This document shows, piece by piece, positions 40,676 to 52,152 of a stretch of 64,000 nucleotides of DNA (within the stretch, counting starts at the first letter, position 1; each line of letters starts with the position of its first letter). The notes under the pieces were generated by a model, which was given only the letters and a program-made list of their open reading frames with translations, was not told the DNA's origin and did not search any database. Position numbers and translations under genes: made by a program. Location: positions 31,077-95,076 of the forward strand of contig CAAGCF010000004.1 of assembly GCA_900768265.1 (NCBI GenBank), read 5' to 3'. This DNA is from an uncultured Collinsella sp. GTDB lineage: Bacteria > Actinomycetota > Coriobacteriia > Coriobacteriales > Coriobacteriaceae.

Positions 40676-42513
40676 CGAACGACCTCGCTTCTACGGCAGC
40701 CCAGTCGCTCAACCGTGATCCCATGGTGGGCCTGCGCCTGGCGCGCGTCGACGGGTTTGAGCCGGCCGTCGCCCTGGGCACGGACGAGCTTCCCGCCTAC
40801 CTGCGCCGTTTTACGATGCTGTTTGCCGATGACGCCACCATGCGCCGCGGCGGTATCGGTCGTGTGACGCGTGCCGTCAACGCGCAGGGCGAGGCCGTGG
40901 CGCTCAAGCAGCTCATCTTGCCATCGCGCGACGAATTTGATGACGATGTCGCCCGCGAGGCGCTGGTCACCAAGTTCAAGGCGGCGTTTCGCGAGGAATA
41001 TGAATGCCATCGTGCCCTTTCGGGCCTTAAGGGCTTTCCCCGCCTATACGGGTGGGGCGAGGTCGACGGCGTGCCCGCGATTGTTATGGAGTGGGTCGAG
41101 GGCGAGACGCTCGCTCGCCTGCGCTCGCGCCTTGCCGTGGACGATGCCGGGCGTCTGTCGCCGCTCGTGGCGGCGCGCCTGGGTCGCGACCTGTTCGATC
41201 TGCTCTGCCGCATGAGCTTGGTAGGCGAGGGGTTCGTCCATCGCGATATCTCGCCCGCTAATATTATGGTGCGCACGTCGCGCCTGCCGCTCGACCGACA
41301 GCTTGCCGAAGGCACTTTCGACCTGTGCTTGATCGACTTTGGCTCGTCGCTGGCGCTCGAGCCCGCCTCTGCGGTGGCCGGCACCGGCGGCAAGGCGTCG
41401 TTTACCGAGCGCTATGCCACGTTGCGCCGCGCGACGGTGGCCTACGCCCCGCCCGAGATGCTCACCGACGATATTCCCGACCTGCGCATGCTTCGCACGT
41501 CGCCGGCAATCGATGTCTATGCGGCGGCGAGTACGGTCTACGAGCTCATCGCCGGTGTCGCGCCGTACGAAGTAGCACCGGGTGCGTCGGGTACTTCGGG
41601 CTCGCGCAAAAAGACGCGCGATATCGCCAGCCCTTATCGCCTCAAGATGGATACGCTGCCCGATTATCCCGTCGGCGCCCATGCGCCCGGCTGCGACTTG
41701 ACGCAACTGCTGCGACGCGAGCCCGATGTGGCACTTGCCGCGGCCGAGCAGGCTCAGCAGCTGGGGCTCGATCCAAATTCCGAGGATCTGCGCGATGCGC
41801 TGGCGTTTGTCGACGCTCAGCTGTTCGATGTGGTGATGGTCTGCCTGTCCTGCCATCAGGAAGATCGTCCCGAGCCGGCTGCGGTGGAGGCGGCGCTCTC
41901 GGCATTTTGCGACCACTATGCGCAAAATGTCGCCCGCTCGCTTCGCGCCGAGCCGCTCATGCCGTGCCCGATGGAGGTATCGGGGCATACAGCCCGGCGC
42001 GCGGTGATGGTTGGTGCGACGGCGGCATGCGGCGTGCTTTGGGCTGTGGTCGTGGTATCAGCGGCGCTGTTGGTGTCGGGCGCCCATGTGACGATTGCCG
42101 CGGGGCCTCTTATGTGGTCCGGGAAGCTGCCGGCCATTGCCGCCGCGCTGGCGTTGGCACTGCCGGGCATGGCGGGCATCGCTGCCGGGGCCTTGGCGCG
42201 CGATCGCCGCGCGGGATTCCTGCAGGGCGTGTTGGCCCTTTCTGCCTGCGAGGTTCCGGCTCTGGCCGCACTCGCATGTGCCGTGTTTTCCCAGCATGCC
42301 GTGGCGGGTGGCCTGGTGGCCGCCATAATTGCAACCTATGCGCTCACGTGGTTTTTGCTGGCGATGGGGTTTGCCTTTGAGCTTCCCGTCGTGTCAGCAC
42401 GACGTGCGAAAATTCCCATGGCGACGCCGCTTGCCGGCGGAGCCGCGGCTGCCCGCGCCTTTGGCGGGACGGCCGAAGTATCCGACGCTATCTCTGCGAC
42501 CAAGGAGGGCTAA
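40672..42513 (+). CDS. Membrane Ser/Thr protein kinase
   Basis: This is a 613-residue protein. The kinase domain (about 45-440) has a glycine loop GGIGRV, lysine in VALKQLIL, HRDISPANIMV near residue 195, LIDFGSS near 224 and APPEML. An insert of about 100 residues lies in the C-lobe. Four hydrophobic helices follow in the last 150 residues, and there is no sensor domain outside. It is coupled to the anchored protein upstream (ATGA overlap) and followed 3 bp later by an FHA gene. It differs clearly from the kinases at 24239 and 32524, and its signal and targets are unknown. Confidence 0.9.
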   Translation: MTNDLASTAAQSLNRDPMVGLRLARVDGFEPAVALGTDELPAYLRRFTMLFADDATMRRGGIGRVTRAVNAQGEAVALKQLILPSRDEFDDDVAREALVTKFKAAFREEYECHRALSGLKGFPRLYGWGEVDGVPAIVMEWVEGETLARLRSRLAVDDAGRLSPLVAARLGRDLFDLLCRMSLVGEGFVHRDISPANIMVRTSRLPLDRQLAEGTFDLCLIDFGSSLALEPASAVAGTGGKASFTERYATLRRATVAYAPPEMLTDDIPDLRMLRTSPAIDVYAAASTVYELIAGVAPYEVAPGASGTSGSRKKTRDIASPYRLKMDTLPDYPVGAHAPGCDLTQLLRREPDVALAAAEQAQQLGLDPNSEDLRDALAFVDAQLFDVVMVCLSCHQEDRPEPAAVEAALSAFCDHYAQNVARSLRAEPLMPCPMEVSGHTARRAVMVGATAACGVLWAVVVVSAALLVSGAHVTIAAGPLMWSGKLPAIAAALALALPGMAGIAAGALARDRRAGFLQGVLALSACEVPALAALACAVFSQHAVAGGLVAAIIATYALTWFLLAMGFAFELPVVSARRAKIPMATPLAGGAAAARAFGGTAEVSDAISATKEG

Positions 42514-42516
42514 GCC

Positions 42517-43455
42517 ATGGCTTCTCAAGCCGAGCTCACCCCGTGCGGGGCAATGTTTGACATCTTTAAGCGCGCTGCGCACCTGAGCCATATCGAACTG
42601 TGCGGCCTGGTGCTCTCGAGCCGCCCGCTCGCCGATGGCCGTAGCCCTCAGAGCCGTGCCGCCGATCGCTCCTGGGTTTCGCGCTTTATCGTGCGCGCGC
42701 CGGTCGGCACGCTGCAGGAACGTTATTTTGCCGATTACGGCACCTCGGCCGCACGCATTATGTCGCAGCTGGCCTTGCGCCGTCGCAATCCCATGGACGC
42801 CGCGGCCGTGACCAATATGGTGTGCGGCCCCGCTGGCGAGCCCATGGTGCGGGCACTCGAGGAATGCCATCAGGACACGAATCTCTATCGCAATGCGCTC
42901 GAGCGCCTGTCGCAGGCGGCTGAGCTCATGCCCGCCGAGCGCGCCGAGGCCATCCTGGTGCTGTTTGTCGCCGTGGGCTGCTCGGCAGATGTCCGCTCGT
43001 CGGTGACCTATGCCATCGACTACGCTCATGCGACCTGTGGCGGCGCCACGTCGACGCCGCGCTCGCTGAGCACATCTTCGGTCGCGGGCGAGCACGAGGT
43101 CGCGCCGGCGCATCCGCTGGGACTGCTGCGCGTGCAAAACGGCTACGTGGTGAGCGCCCCGCGCTGGATTCAACCGAGTGAGGAAGGCGTCGAGATCGGC
43201 GCGCTGGCAACGGGGGAGGGCGACATCACCGACGTCGGCGACGACGTCTCGGCCCGTCATGCCCATATCTGGTGCGACGATTCCGGCACATGGTTTGTCG
43301 AGGACCTGTCATCCACGAACGGCACCGTGGTGGTAAACGGGGCCACGAGCGTGTGTATTCAAGTAGAGCCCGGTCGTTCCGCCCAGCTCAACCCCGGCGA
43401 CGAGCTCAAGCTCGGCGAATCCACCACCTACGCCATCCTCCTCGGCGCCCTCTAG
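42517..43455 (+). CDS. FHA-domain protein with novel N-terminal region
   Basis: This is a 312-residue protein. The N-terminal 170 residues (MASQAELTPCGAMFDIFKRA...) are mostly helical and unrecognised. A C-terminal FHA domain follows (about 215-312) with ITDVGDDVSARHAHIW, LSSTNGTVVVNG and LNPGDELKLG. It should bind a phosphothreonine made by the kinase encoded 3 bp upstream. AAGGAGGGC precedes the ATG. Its TAG stop borders a palindromic repeat. It completes a three-gene anchor-kinase-reader operon. Confidence 0.9.
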   Translation: MASQAELTPCGAMFDIFKRAAHLSHIELCGLVLSSRPLADGRSPQSRAADRSWVSRFIVRAPVGTLQERYFADYGTSAARIMSQLALRRRNPMDAAAVTNMVCGPAGEPMVRALEECHQDTNLYRNALERLSQAAELMPAERAEAILVLFVAVGCSADVRSSVTYAIDYAHATCGGATSTPRSLSTSSVAGEHEVAPAHPLGLLRVQNGYVVSAPRWIQPSEEGVEIGALATGEGDITDVGDDVSARHAHIWCDDSGTWFVEDLSSTNGTVVVNGATSVCIQVEPGRSAQLNPGDELKLGESTTYAILLGAL

Positions 43456-43499
43456 CCGGCAGTTAGGGACGTTCCTTTCCTGCCGGCAGTCGGGGACAC
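43455..43499. repeat. RGGGAC palindrome, type 4
   Basis: GCCGGCAG (43455-43462) pairs with CTGCCGGC (43480-43487); the loop is TTAGGGACGTTCCTTTC. A second, direct copy of the half (GCCGGCAGTCGGGGACACTC) follows to 43499. It begins inside the stop codon of the FHA gene. Confidence 0.8.
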
Positions 43500-43619
43500 T
43501 CCTTGGCGCGCCAGGGCCAGTCGCCCGGGGATGGAGGGACCATTTTGGCCCTTGACGGTCACCCGAGGTAAACCTTTACCGCCCACCTATATTTGCCGAA
43601 ATATGGCCTGACGGCGGGG

Positions 43620-43905
43620 TACAATAAGCCCGCATGCGGATTTCCGTTGCGGGCGCTTCCCATCGCCGGGGCGTGCCCGGGAGCATCCGGCATGCGGCCT
43701 TTGCGGCGCTCGGTCATGTGCAAGACGGGTAGCTGGGCCTGTGGAGCGCGTGCAGCCCTCCTCGCCTCGGCAGCCTTCTCTCCACGCCATGTACCTGCTG
43801 CTGAGTCCGCCTGCCAGATGATTGGAAGCAACAGCGAAAATCCCATCACGCCAACATCCCGGCGATCGCCGGGGCCTGTATACCTATATGAGAGGAGAGG
43901 GGTAT
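43620..43905 (+). promoter_or_regulatory. Putative promoter and long leader of the PFOR gene
   Basis: TACAAT (43620-43625) is a possible -10 without a well-spaced -35. The following 275 bp are stem-rich, for example GCCCGCA...TGCGGGC (43628-43656) and GTGGAG...CTCCAC (about 43741-43794), and hold no convincing gene. I do not recognise a riboswitch. A closer promoter near TATACCTATATG (about 43879) is also possible. Confidence 0.35.
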
Positions 43906-47445
<3,540 letters not shown>

Positions 47446-47462
47446 GTCTCTCACCGCAGGAT

Positions 47463-47573
47463 CTGAGGGCTGACCTTCGCGGACGTCCTCGGACATGAAA
47501 GAACCCCCGCTGCGCACTACGTGCGGCGGGGGTTCTTTCGTCCTGCGGAATGTCCGCGAAAGTCAGCCCTCAG
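47463..47573. terminator. PFOR terminator inside a larger inverted repeat
   Basis: The inner stem GAAAGAACCCCCGC pairs with GCGGGGGTTCTTTC (about 47498-47539). It is enclosed by 22-bp arms at 47463-47484 and 47552-47573 that match at 21 positions (CTGAGGGCTGACC...). The inner part is symmetric and can work on both strands. Confidence 0.85.
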
Positions 47574-47634
47574 ATACTGCTACGACTACGTCCTCGGATT
47601 GTGGGGCTGAATGAAGGACGTGGTCGGTGGGGCC

Positions 47635-47803
47635 TTTTGTCCCCTTCGCTGTTTCGCGGCTTTGCCGCGAAAACTCGCGTTACTTTGGGAAAGGGCTGGG
47701 GACTTGGTTGTTACCGCCTTTTATCCCTTTGCTTTTTCGCGCCTTTGGCTCGAAACGTGCAGCGCTATGGAGAGGGCTGGGGACGCTGTTGTTGGCGTCT
47801 TCA
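47635..47803. repeat. Degenerate 84-bp tandem repeat
   Basis: TTTTGTCCCCTTCGCTGTTTC from 47635 and TTTTATCCCTTTGCTTTTTC from 47719 start two imperfect copies. Each runs through a TTTCGCG...CGAAA hairpin to GAGGGCTGGGGAC or AAGGGCTGGGGAC and TTGTTGTTACCGCC or CTGTTGTTGGCGTC. A trace of a third copy follows. Short open frames across it show no ribosome site or protein-like composition. No gene is seen between 47446 and 47861. Confidence 0.6.
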
Positions 47804-47861
47804 GCCCTCTGATTACTACTTTGTGTCCCGTGGTGGGACTTTGTTGGTGCTACCTGGTTGT

Positions 47862-48386
47862 TTACCTTGTCTCGCCGCTCTCTGTGCGTAGGCGGTAGCC
47901 GTGGACGAGGTCGCTAATAGCCGGCCAGGGAATCTGGCGGTCGACCCAAAATTGGAGCTGGACCAGATAGCGCTCGGTGGCGCGGGTGAGGGCCGCAAAC
48001 TGTTCGTGAGTCTCTACCTGGGCGTAGAGGTCGCGGCTGTGGGCGAGGATTGCCGTGGTGTCATCCATTTTGCCGGTGACGTCGAAGGCACCCGAGAACC
48101 AGTCGCACAGGCGCGCGGCACTGTTGTTGATCGTTGCGAGGTCGGCGGTGCCGTCGTTGGCGTTTTCGTTGGCCTGGGCTCGCAGGAGGGAGAGAGCGTC
48201 GGTGGCGTTCATACAGTAGCCGACGGTGAAGTTCCAGACGGCGAATTCGCGGCCGGTGTCGAGCTTGCGGCGGCGCATGTAGTCGATGTCGCGGGGCTCC
48301 TCGAGCATCATTTGGTCGGCGAGGGCTTCAAGTGCAGTGGCGTACTCAGCAAGGTCGAGCGTGAGTAGGGTGTTGATATCCATCAT
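47862..48386 (-). CDS. Hypothetical protein paired with a DUF3830 gene
   Basis: This 174-residue, probably all-helical soluble protein (LEALADQMMLEEPRDIDYMRRRK; LVQLQFWVDRQIPWP) has no recognised domain. ATG 48386 lies seven bases after GGAGG; that site overlaps the end of the DUF3830 gene, whose stop is 2 bp before the start, so the two are co-translated. The partner suggests a shared role, which I cannot name. Confidence 0.75.
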   Translation of the reverse strand: MMDINTLLTLDLAEYATALEALADQMMLEEPRDIDYMRRRKLDTGREFAVWNFTVGYCMNATDALSLLRAQANENANDGTADLATINNSAARLCDWFSGAFDVTGKMDDTTAILAHSRDLYAQVETHEQFAALTRATERYLVQLQFWVDRQIPWPAISDLVHGYRLRTESGETR

Positions 48387-48388
48387 CT

Positions 48389-48805
48389 TTAGGCCTCCGC
48401 TTCGATCTCGACGATTTCGTTTTTGATGTACATGCCCTGGTTGTCCCAGACATTGCGGCAGGCGGCGGCAAAGCGCTCGCGGTCGGCTTCGCAGATGCGG
48501 GCGAACATGTTGCAGGTGCCAAAGGGCTCGCACACGTCAAAGAAGATGCAAATTGACGACCAGCCGCCATACCAGCTCACGGCGCCCGCCGGCTCGTGAA
48601 AGACGGGGTTCTCGATGTGCTCATAGTTGGCGATGGGGCCCGAGACAGGATACGTTACCTCGGCATCACAAATCTTTGCCGAGAAGATGCGTGATTCCAC
48701 GGGGCAAGACGCCTCGAACAGCTTGCATGTTTCGGGCGCTTCATCCCAGAGCATGTCGGCGAGAAACGTCTCGCCATTCAACGTGATCTTGAGCATTTTT
48801 GTCAT
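48389..48805 (-). CDS. DUF3830 (cyclophilin-like fold) protein
   Basis: The 138-residue protein begins MTKMLKITLNGETFLADML. Its features APETCKLFEA, HEPAGAVSWYGG and FFDVCEPFGTCNMFARI are those of the DUF3830 family, which is predicted to have a cyclophilin-like barrel and is often found with amidase or hydantoin-type catabolic genes. ATG 48805 is chosen because GAGGAGG precedes it; the upstream frame to 48892 has no ribosome site. It leads a two-gene minus-strand operon divergent from the carbamate kinase. Confidence 0.8.
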   Translation of the reverse strand: MTKMLKITLNGETFLADMLWDEAPETCKLFEASCPVESRIFSAKICDAEVTYPVSGPIANYEHIENPVFHEPAGAVSWYGGWSSICIFFDVCEPFGTCNMFARICEADRERFAAACRNVWDNQGMYIKNEIVEIEAEA

Positions 48806-49407
48806 AGTAAGGACCTCCTCAATCCGTCGCTCAAGGGGCTCGCTGGCGGATAAGGAGAAGACAGCAGCGGGGTCGCCGAACCCAAACTTCACGACAGATC
48901 TCTGTCGCCCCAGCCCGCGCTGTTCTTCGCTAAAGTACCATGCCGCAATTGCGCGCGCAATATCAGTTTTTGATTTTCTGGAAGCGGCAATCGACGAGAC
49001 GGCTCGCCGGCTGCCGGCCGACGCGCGGCATAGGCACTCGTCTATTCCTTAAGTTGGATGAAAAACGCCATGTTATTGCAGGGCTGCATACTCGTTCAAT
49101 AAGTGCATAGAATCTCGTATAGTGCGAGTAAGATTTTGCGCTATCTGATTTATGTTTAGCAAAGATATAGTTTGCATAATCCAGCCTAATCCTCGCTCCA
49201 TTTAAATAAAGTCGCACGTAAATGGCGTAAACATATCTGAGCTGGCATTCTTTACGCTGAGCGGATAAAAACGACCGTTCACCGTTCAACTATTTTCAAA
49301 ATGAATAAAATGAGCGATAAAGAGAATATAAACCTTAATAAACTCGCGTATTGCACGGACGCGGGTTATTAATGGGTTGTAGGCCTTTTACAGAAAGGAT
49401 TCCAGCA
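48806..49407. other. Divergent intergenic region, AT-rich
   Basis: This 602-bp gap separates the DUF3830 pair from arcC. The part after 49040 is strongly AT-rich, unlike the rest of the window, and probably holds both promoters. TGAATAAAAT (near 49301) resembles half an ARG box, but a convincing two-box ArgR site is not visible. A 108-codon minus-strand frame at 48963-49289 is not protein-like. No RNA gene is recognised. Confidence 0.5.
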
Positions 49408-50370
49408 ATGTCTAAGCCTCTTGGCAAGCCCGATCGTATTGTCGTCGCCCTCGGCGGCAACGCCCTCGGCAACAACCCCGTCGAGCAGATCGAGGCCGTG
49501 AGCAACACCGCCCACGCCCTCCTCGGCCTCATCGAGCAGGGCAACGAGATCATCATCACCCACGGCAACGGCCCGCAGGTCGGCATGATCCAGAACGCCT
49601 TCGCCGCCGCCCACGACGCCATCGGCACCCCCGAGATGCCGCTGCCCGAGTGCGGCGCCATGTCCCAGGGCTACATTGGCTATCACCTGCAGCAGGGCAT
49701 TGGCCGCGAGATGCACAAGCGCTATAAGCGTTGGCACGCCGCAACCGTCGTCACCCAGATCGAGTGCGACCCGGACGATCCCGCGTTCAAGAACCCGACC
49801 AAGCCGATCGGCCCCTTCTACACCGAGGAGCAGGCCAAGGAGTTCATGGCCGAGGACCCCTCCAAGGTCTTCGTCGAGGATTCCGGTCGCGGCTGGCGTC
49901 GCGTCGTCGCTTCCCCCGATCCCAAGAAGATCGTCGAGGCTGACTCCATCCTCAACCTGCTCGACAACGAGTTCATCGTCATCGCTTGCGGTGGTGGCGG
50001 CATCCCCGTCGTCCGCGACTACGAGAACAAGGGCTGCTACAAGGGCGTTCCCGCCGTCATCGACAAGGACCTGGGCGGCGAGCTGCTGGCCGAGGACTGC
50101 GACGCTGACGTTCTGTTCCTGCTGACCGCCGTTGAGCATGTCGCCATCAACTTTGGCAAGCCCAACCAGGAGGAGCTCGAGGACCTTACCGCCGACGAGG
50201 CCGAGCGCCTGGCCGACGAGGGCCAGTTCGGCAAGGGTTCCATGGAGCCCAAGGTCCGCGCTGCCATCAAGTTCGCCCGTTCCCGCAAGGGCCGCACCTG
50301 CATCATCGGTGCTCTGGACAAGGCCGCCGAGACCATGGCCGGTCTCTCCGGTACCCGCATCCACGAGTAG
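49408..50370 (+). CDS. arcC: Carbamate kinase
   Basis: The 320-residue protein has the amino-acid kinase fold: RIVVALGGNALGNNP near the start, THGNGPQVGMI, the long PFYTEEQAKEF loop segment of carbamate kinases, CGGGGIPV and the late segment GSMEPKVRAAIKF. It makes ATP and carbamate (giving NH3 and CO2) from carbamoyl phosphate in fermentative catabolism. AAAGGATT precedes ATG 49408. No arginine deiminase or transcarbamylase gene is adjacent. The neighbours on this side are a C39 protease (opposite strand), an APC permease and an amidohydrolase, so the source of carbamoyl phosphate is not evident. Confidence 0.97.
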   Translation: MSKPLGKPDRIVVALGGNALGNNPVEQIEAVSNTAHALLGLIEQGNEIIITHGNGPQVGMIQNAFAAAHDAIGTPEMPLPECGAMSQGYIGYHLQQGIGREMHKRYKRWHAATVVTQIECDPDDPAFKNPTKPIGPFYTEEQAKEFMAEDPSKVFVEDSGRGWRRVVASPDPKKIVEADSILNLLDNEFIVIACGGGGIPVVRDYENKGCYKGVPAVIDKDLGGELLAEDCDADVLFLLTAVEHVAINFGKPNQEELEDLTADEAERLADEGQFGKGSMEPKVRAAIKFARSRKGRTCIIGALDKAAETMAGLSGTRIHE

Positions 50371-50436
50371 TCTCTACTCTGTTGCATCTCTCGTGGGCGC
50401 CAGGCAAAGCGCCCGCAAACTAGCCTCTCTTCATGA

Positions 50437-50472
50437 GCCCCGCAGTCCGCTCCGACTGCGGGGCTTTTGTTT
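50437..50472 (+). terminator. arcC terminator
   Basis: GCCCCGCAGTC (50437-50447) pairs perfectly with GACTGCGGGGC (50454-50464) across CGCTCC, followed by TTTTGTTT. Confidence 0.93.
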
Positions 50473-50490
50473 CGACCCGGCACTTGGGTA

Positions 50491-50757
50491 GTCATTGGGG
50501 ACAGACTTAAATGAGTGGCACCAATCAACTGCGGAAAGTGCATCCCACAATGAGTGTCCAAAGCGGGGCACAGTTTCCTTTGAGGCCTTCAACCGGAAAA
50601 TACATCCCGGAATTTGGCCGAAAAGTGGCCCCCAGCTTCCCAAACAGGCCGCTAACGGAAAGCGCATCCCGCTATCGAACTTCAAAGCGGGGTGCGCTTT
50701 CTGTGCCAGCAGTTCCGGGCAGCCAGAGACCACTCATTTAAGTCTGTCCCCAATGAC
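50491..50757. repeat. Composite element: RGGGAC type 2 arms around three 62-bp hairpin units
   Basis: A perfect 26-bp inverted repeat (GTCATTGGGGACAGACTTAA and six more bases, 50491-50516; complement 50732-50757) encloses three units that start with CGGAAA at 50532, 50594 and 50656, exactly 62 bp apart. Each unit has a CATCCC word and a complementary AGTTTCC, GCTTCC or GCGCTTTC end. The right arm forms the stop codon of the C39 gene. The unit matches that at 532-645. Confidence 0.85.
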
Positions 50758-51791
50758 TAGTAGTAGGCCCACATGGCTTCGACTTCGTTAAGGACCTCTA
50801 CGACGCCCCAGCGGCGGGCGCTGCGGCTGGCCGAGTTGGGATCGAAGACTTCAATCTGGTCGGCGTCGTCAATACCGTAAAGCACAATGTAGTGGCCCAC
50901 GTTGGTAAAGGTGCCCGGCCGAACGGCTGCGATGACGGGCGCTCCCGAACGCAGCGCCTGAGTCATCGAGTCGCGATCGTTATGGAGCTCCGTTCCGTTA
51001 AGTCCCAACTGCCACGCGCCGCTCGTCATAAACGACCATTCGGTTGCACCGGTGGGGGCGTAATTGCCCGCCTCGGAAAGCGCGCACATATCGACGGGGG
51101 TCATATCGGTGCGTCCCGTCTTAAAGATATAGACCATGGTGAGGCACGTGGGCCCGCATGCATTTTGGCGGATGGTGCCGCCGGCGTAAGGCAGCTCCGA
51201 CCACGCAGGGTCGATCTGATAGATATGGGGCATCGCGCCGGCTTGCCATTGCGAGCGCGGGGTCGAAAAGGCGAAAGAATAACCGGGCGCGACGGGGGCC
51301 TTGAGCAGCTTGTCCTCGGCGGTGGGCTCAAGGCCGGCCGAGCCGTGGGACATACAGGAGCTCATAAGCACAAAGACCAGACAGATGAGGATAGAGCACA
51401 GTGCGAGGCAAAGTCGACGAGCCGGCAGGGCGGGGGCATTCACGTACGATGTCGAGCGGTAGGGCTTGCCGTCGCGTCCGCCTTGGGAATGCGAAAAGAA
51501 GCGGTTGATATGGATGCCGGACTGACGTGCGCCGTTGCGGCGCAGTTGCGGAACTTCGGCCTGGCGCTGTCGAGTGCGCGCACCCAAACGGCTGTCTTGC
51601 TGTGCGCTTGTGCCCGTGCTCGGACGGTCACTCTGCCGTGTTCTGCTTGTCTGCTGCCGAGACGAAGGCCTGGGTTGCTCTTGAGGGCGTTGCGGATTGC
51701 TGCTCGTGGCACTTCTAGGCGTCGGCGTGGTGCGGCCAGCAAGGCGAACGCTTTGTCGCCGTTGATCACCGTCGTTGTATCCGTATGCCAT
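50757..51791 (-). CDS. Membrane-anchored C39-like peptidase
   Basis: The 344-residue protein has a basic, Gln/Arg/Ser-rich cytoplasmic N-terminus (1-120) and a membrane helix near 126-146 (LCLALCSILICLVFVLMSSC). The outer domain has a C39-like cysteine protease triad: Cys212 in NACGPTCLTMVY, His300 in GHYIVLYGI and Asp317 in FDPNSAS. No ABC transporter is fused or adjacent, so it is of the stand-alone C39_2 type rather than a bacteriocin exporter. The stop codon is supplied by the terminal palindrome. Its substrate is unknown. Confidence 0.85.
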   Translation of the reverse strand: MAYGYNDGDQRRQSVRLAGRTTPTPRSATSSNPQRPQEQPRPSSRQQTSRTRQSDRPSTGTSAQQDSRLGARTRQRQAEVPQLRRNGARQSGIHINRFFSHSQGGRDGKPYRSTSYVNAPALPARRLCLALCSILICLVFVLMSSCMSHGSAGLEPTAEDKLLKAPVAPGYSFAFSTPRSQWQAGAMPHIYQIDPAWSELPYAGGTIRQNACGPTCLTMVYIFKTGRTDMTPVDMCALSEAGNYAPTGATEWSFMTSGAWQLGLNGTELHNDRDSMTQALRSGAPVIAAVRPGTFTNVGHYIVLYGIDDADQIEVFDPNSASRSARRWGVVEVLNEVEAMWAYY

Positions 51792-52152
51792 TCGTACCGC
51801 CTTGTCTCATGTATAACCTGTCTATCCTACAAAAAAGATGTGCAACAAATGGGTCTGCGCGTCAAAAGCTCGGTAAACGGTACGAAAGGCGCAAAACGCA
51901 CGGCTTCAAAAACATCTCTCTATGCGCCCGATGAGCGTACGCCCGTCGGACGGGCGGCAACAATGAGTGGCAAACCGCGCCGTTCGTCCCAAAAACAGCG
52001 CCGCTCGTTTTGCAGTTCTGCCTTCGGTCGAGTCGCAAGCGGCGCTGCTGTGCCAAGGCCGTATCTTAAAGCCACGAAATAAAAGCGCGCGGTAAAACAG
52101 ACCGCGCAAGGGGTGACGCCAAAGAGGCGTCAATAAGGAAAGGAGGGGAACA
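51792..52152 (+). other. Leader of the APC permease gene with two hairpins
   Basis: No gene is supported here. Shortly before the permease start, GCGCGGT (52087-52093) pairs with ACCGCGC (52101-52107), and GACGCC (52115-52120) pairs with GGCGTC (52126-52131). GGAAAGGAGGGG follows. The two small stems may tune translation or mRNA stability. Confidence 0.45.

Noticed and set aside
43626..43905. SRP RNA, RNase P RNA or tmRNA in the PFOR leader
   Set aside because: The diagnostic conserved words for these RNAs (such as GGUCAGGUCCGGAAGGAAGC or GAGGAAAGUCCGGGC) are absent.
47550..47898. Overlapping 61-113 codon plus-strand frames
   Set aside because: They translate the degenerate tandem repeat; three frames are open at once, which reflects repeat composition.
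48963..49289. 108-codon minus-strand frame in the AT-rich gap before arcC
   Set aside because: No ribosome site, basic and tyrosine-rich mixture without a plausible fold, and it covers the probable promoter region.
50532..50702. CRISPR-like array
   Set aside because: The 62-bp units are contiguous diverged hairpins with no constant repeat and unique spacers, and no cas gene is present.
50757..51791. Bacteriocin-processing transporter
   Set aside because: The C39-like domain is not fused to ABC transporter domains and no small leader peptide gene is adjacent.
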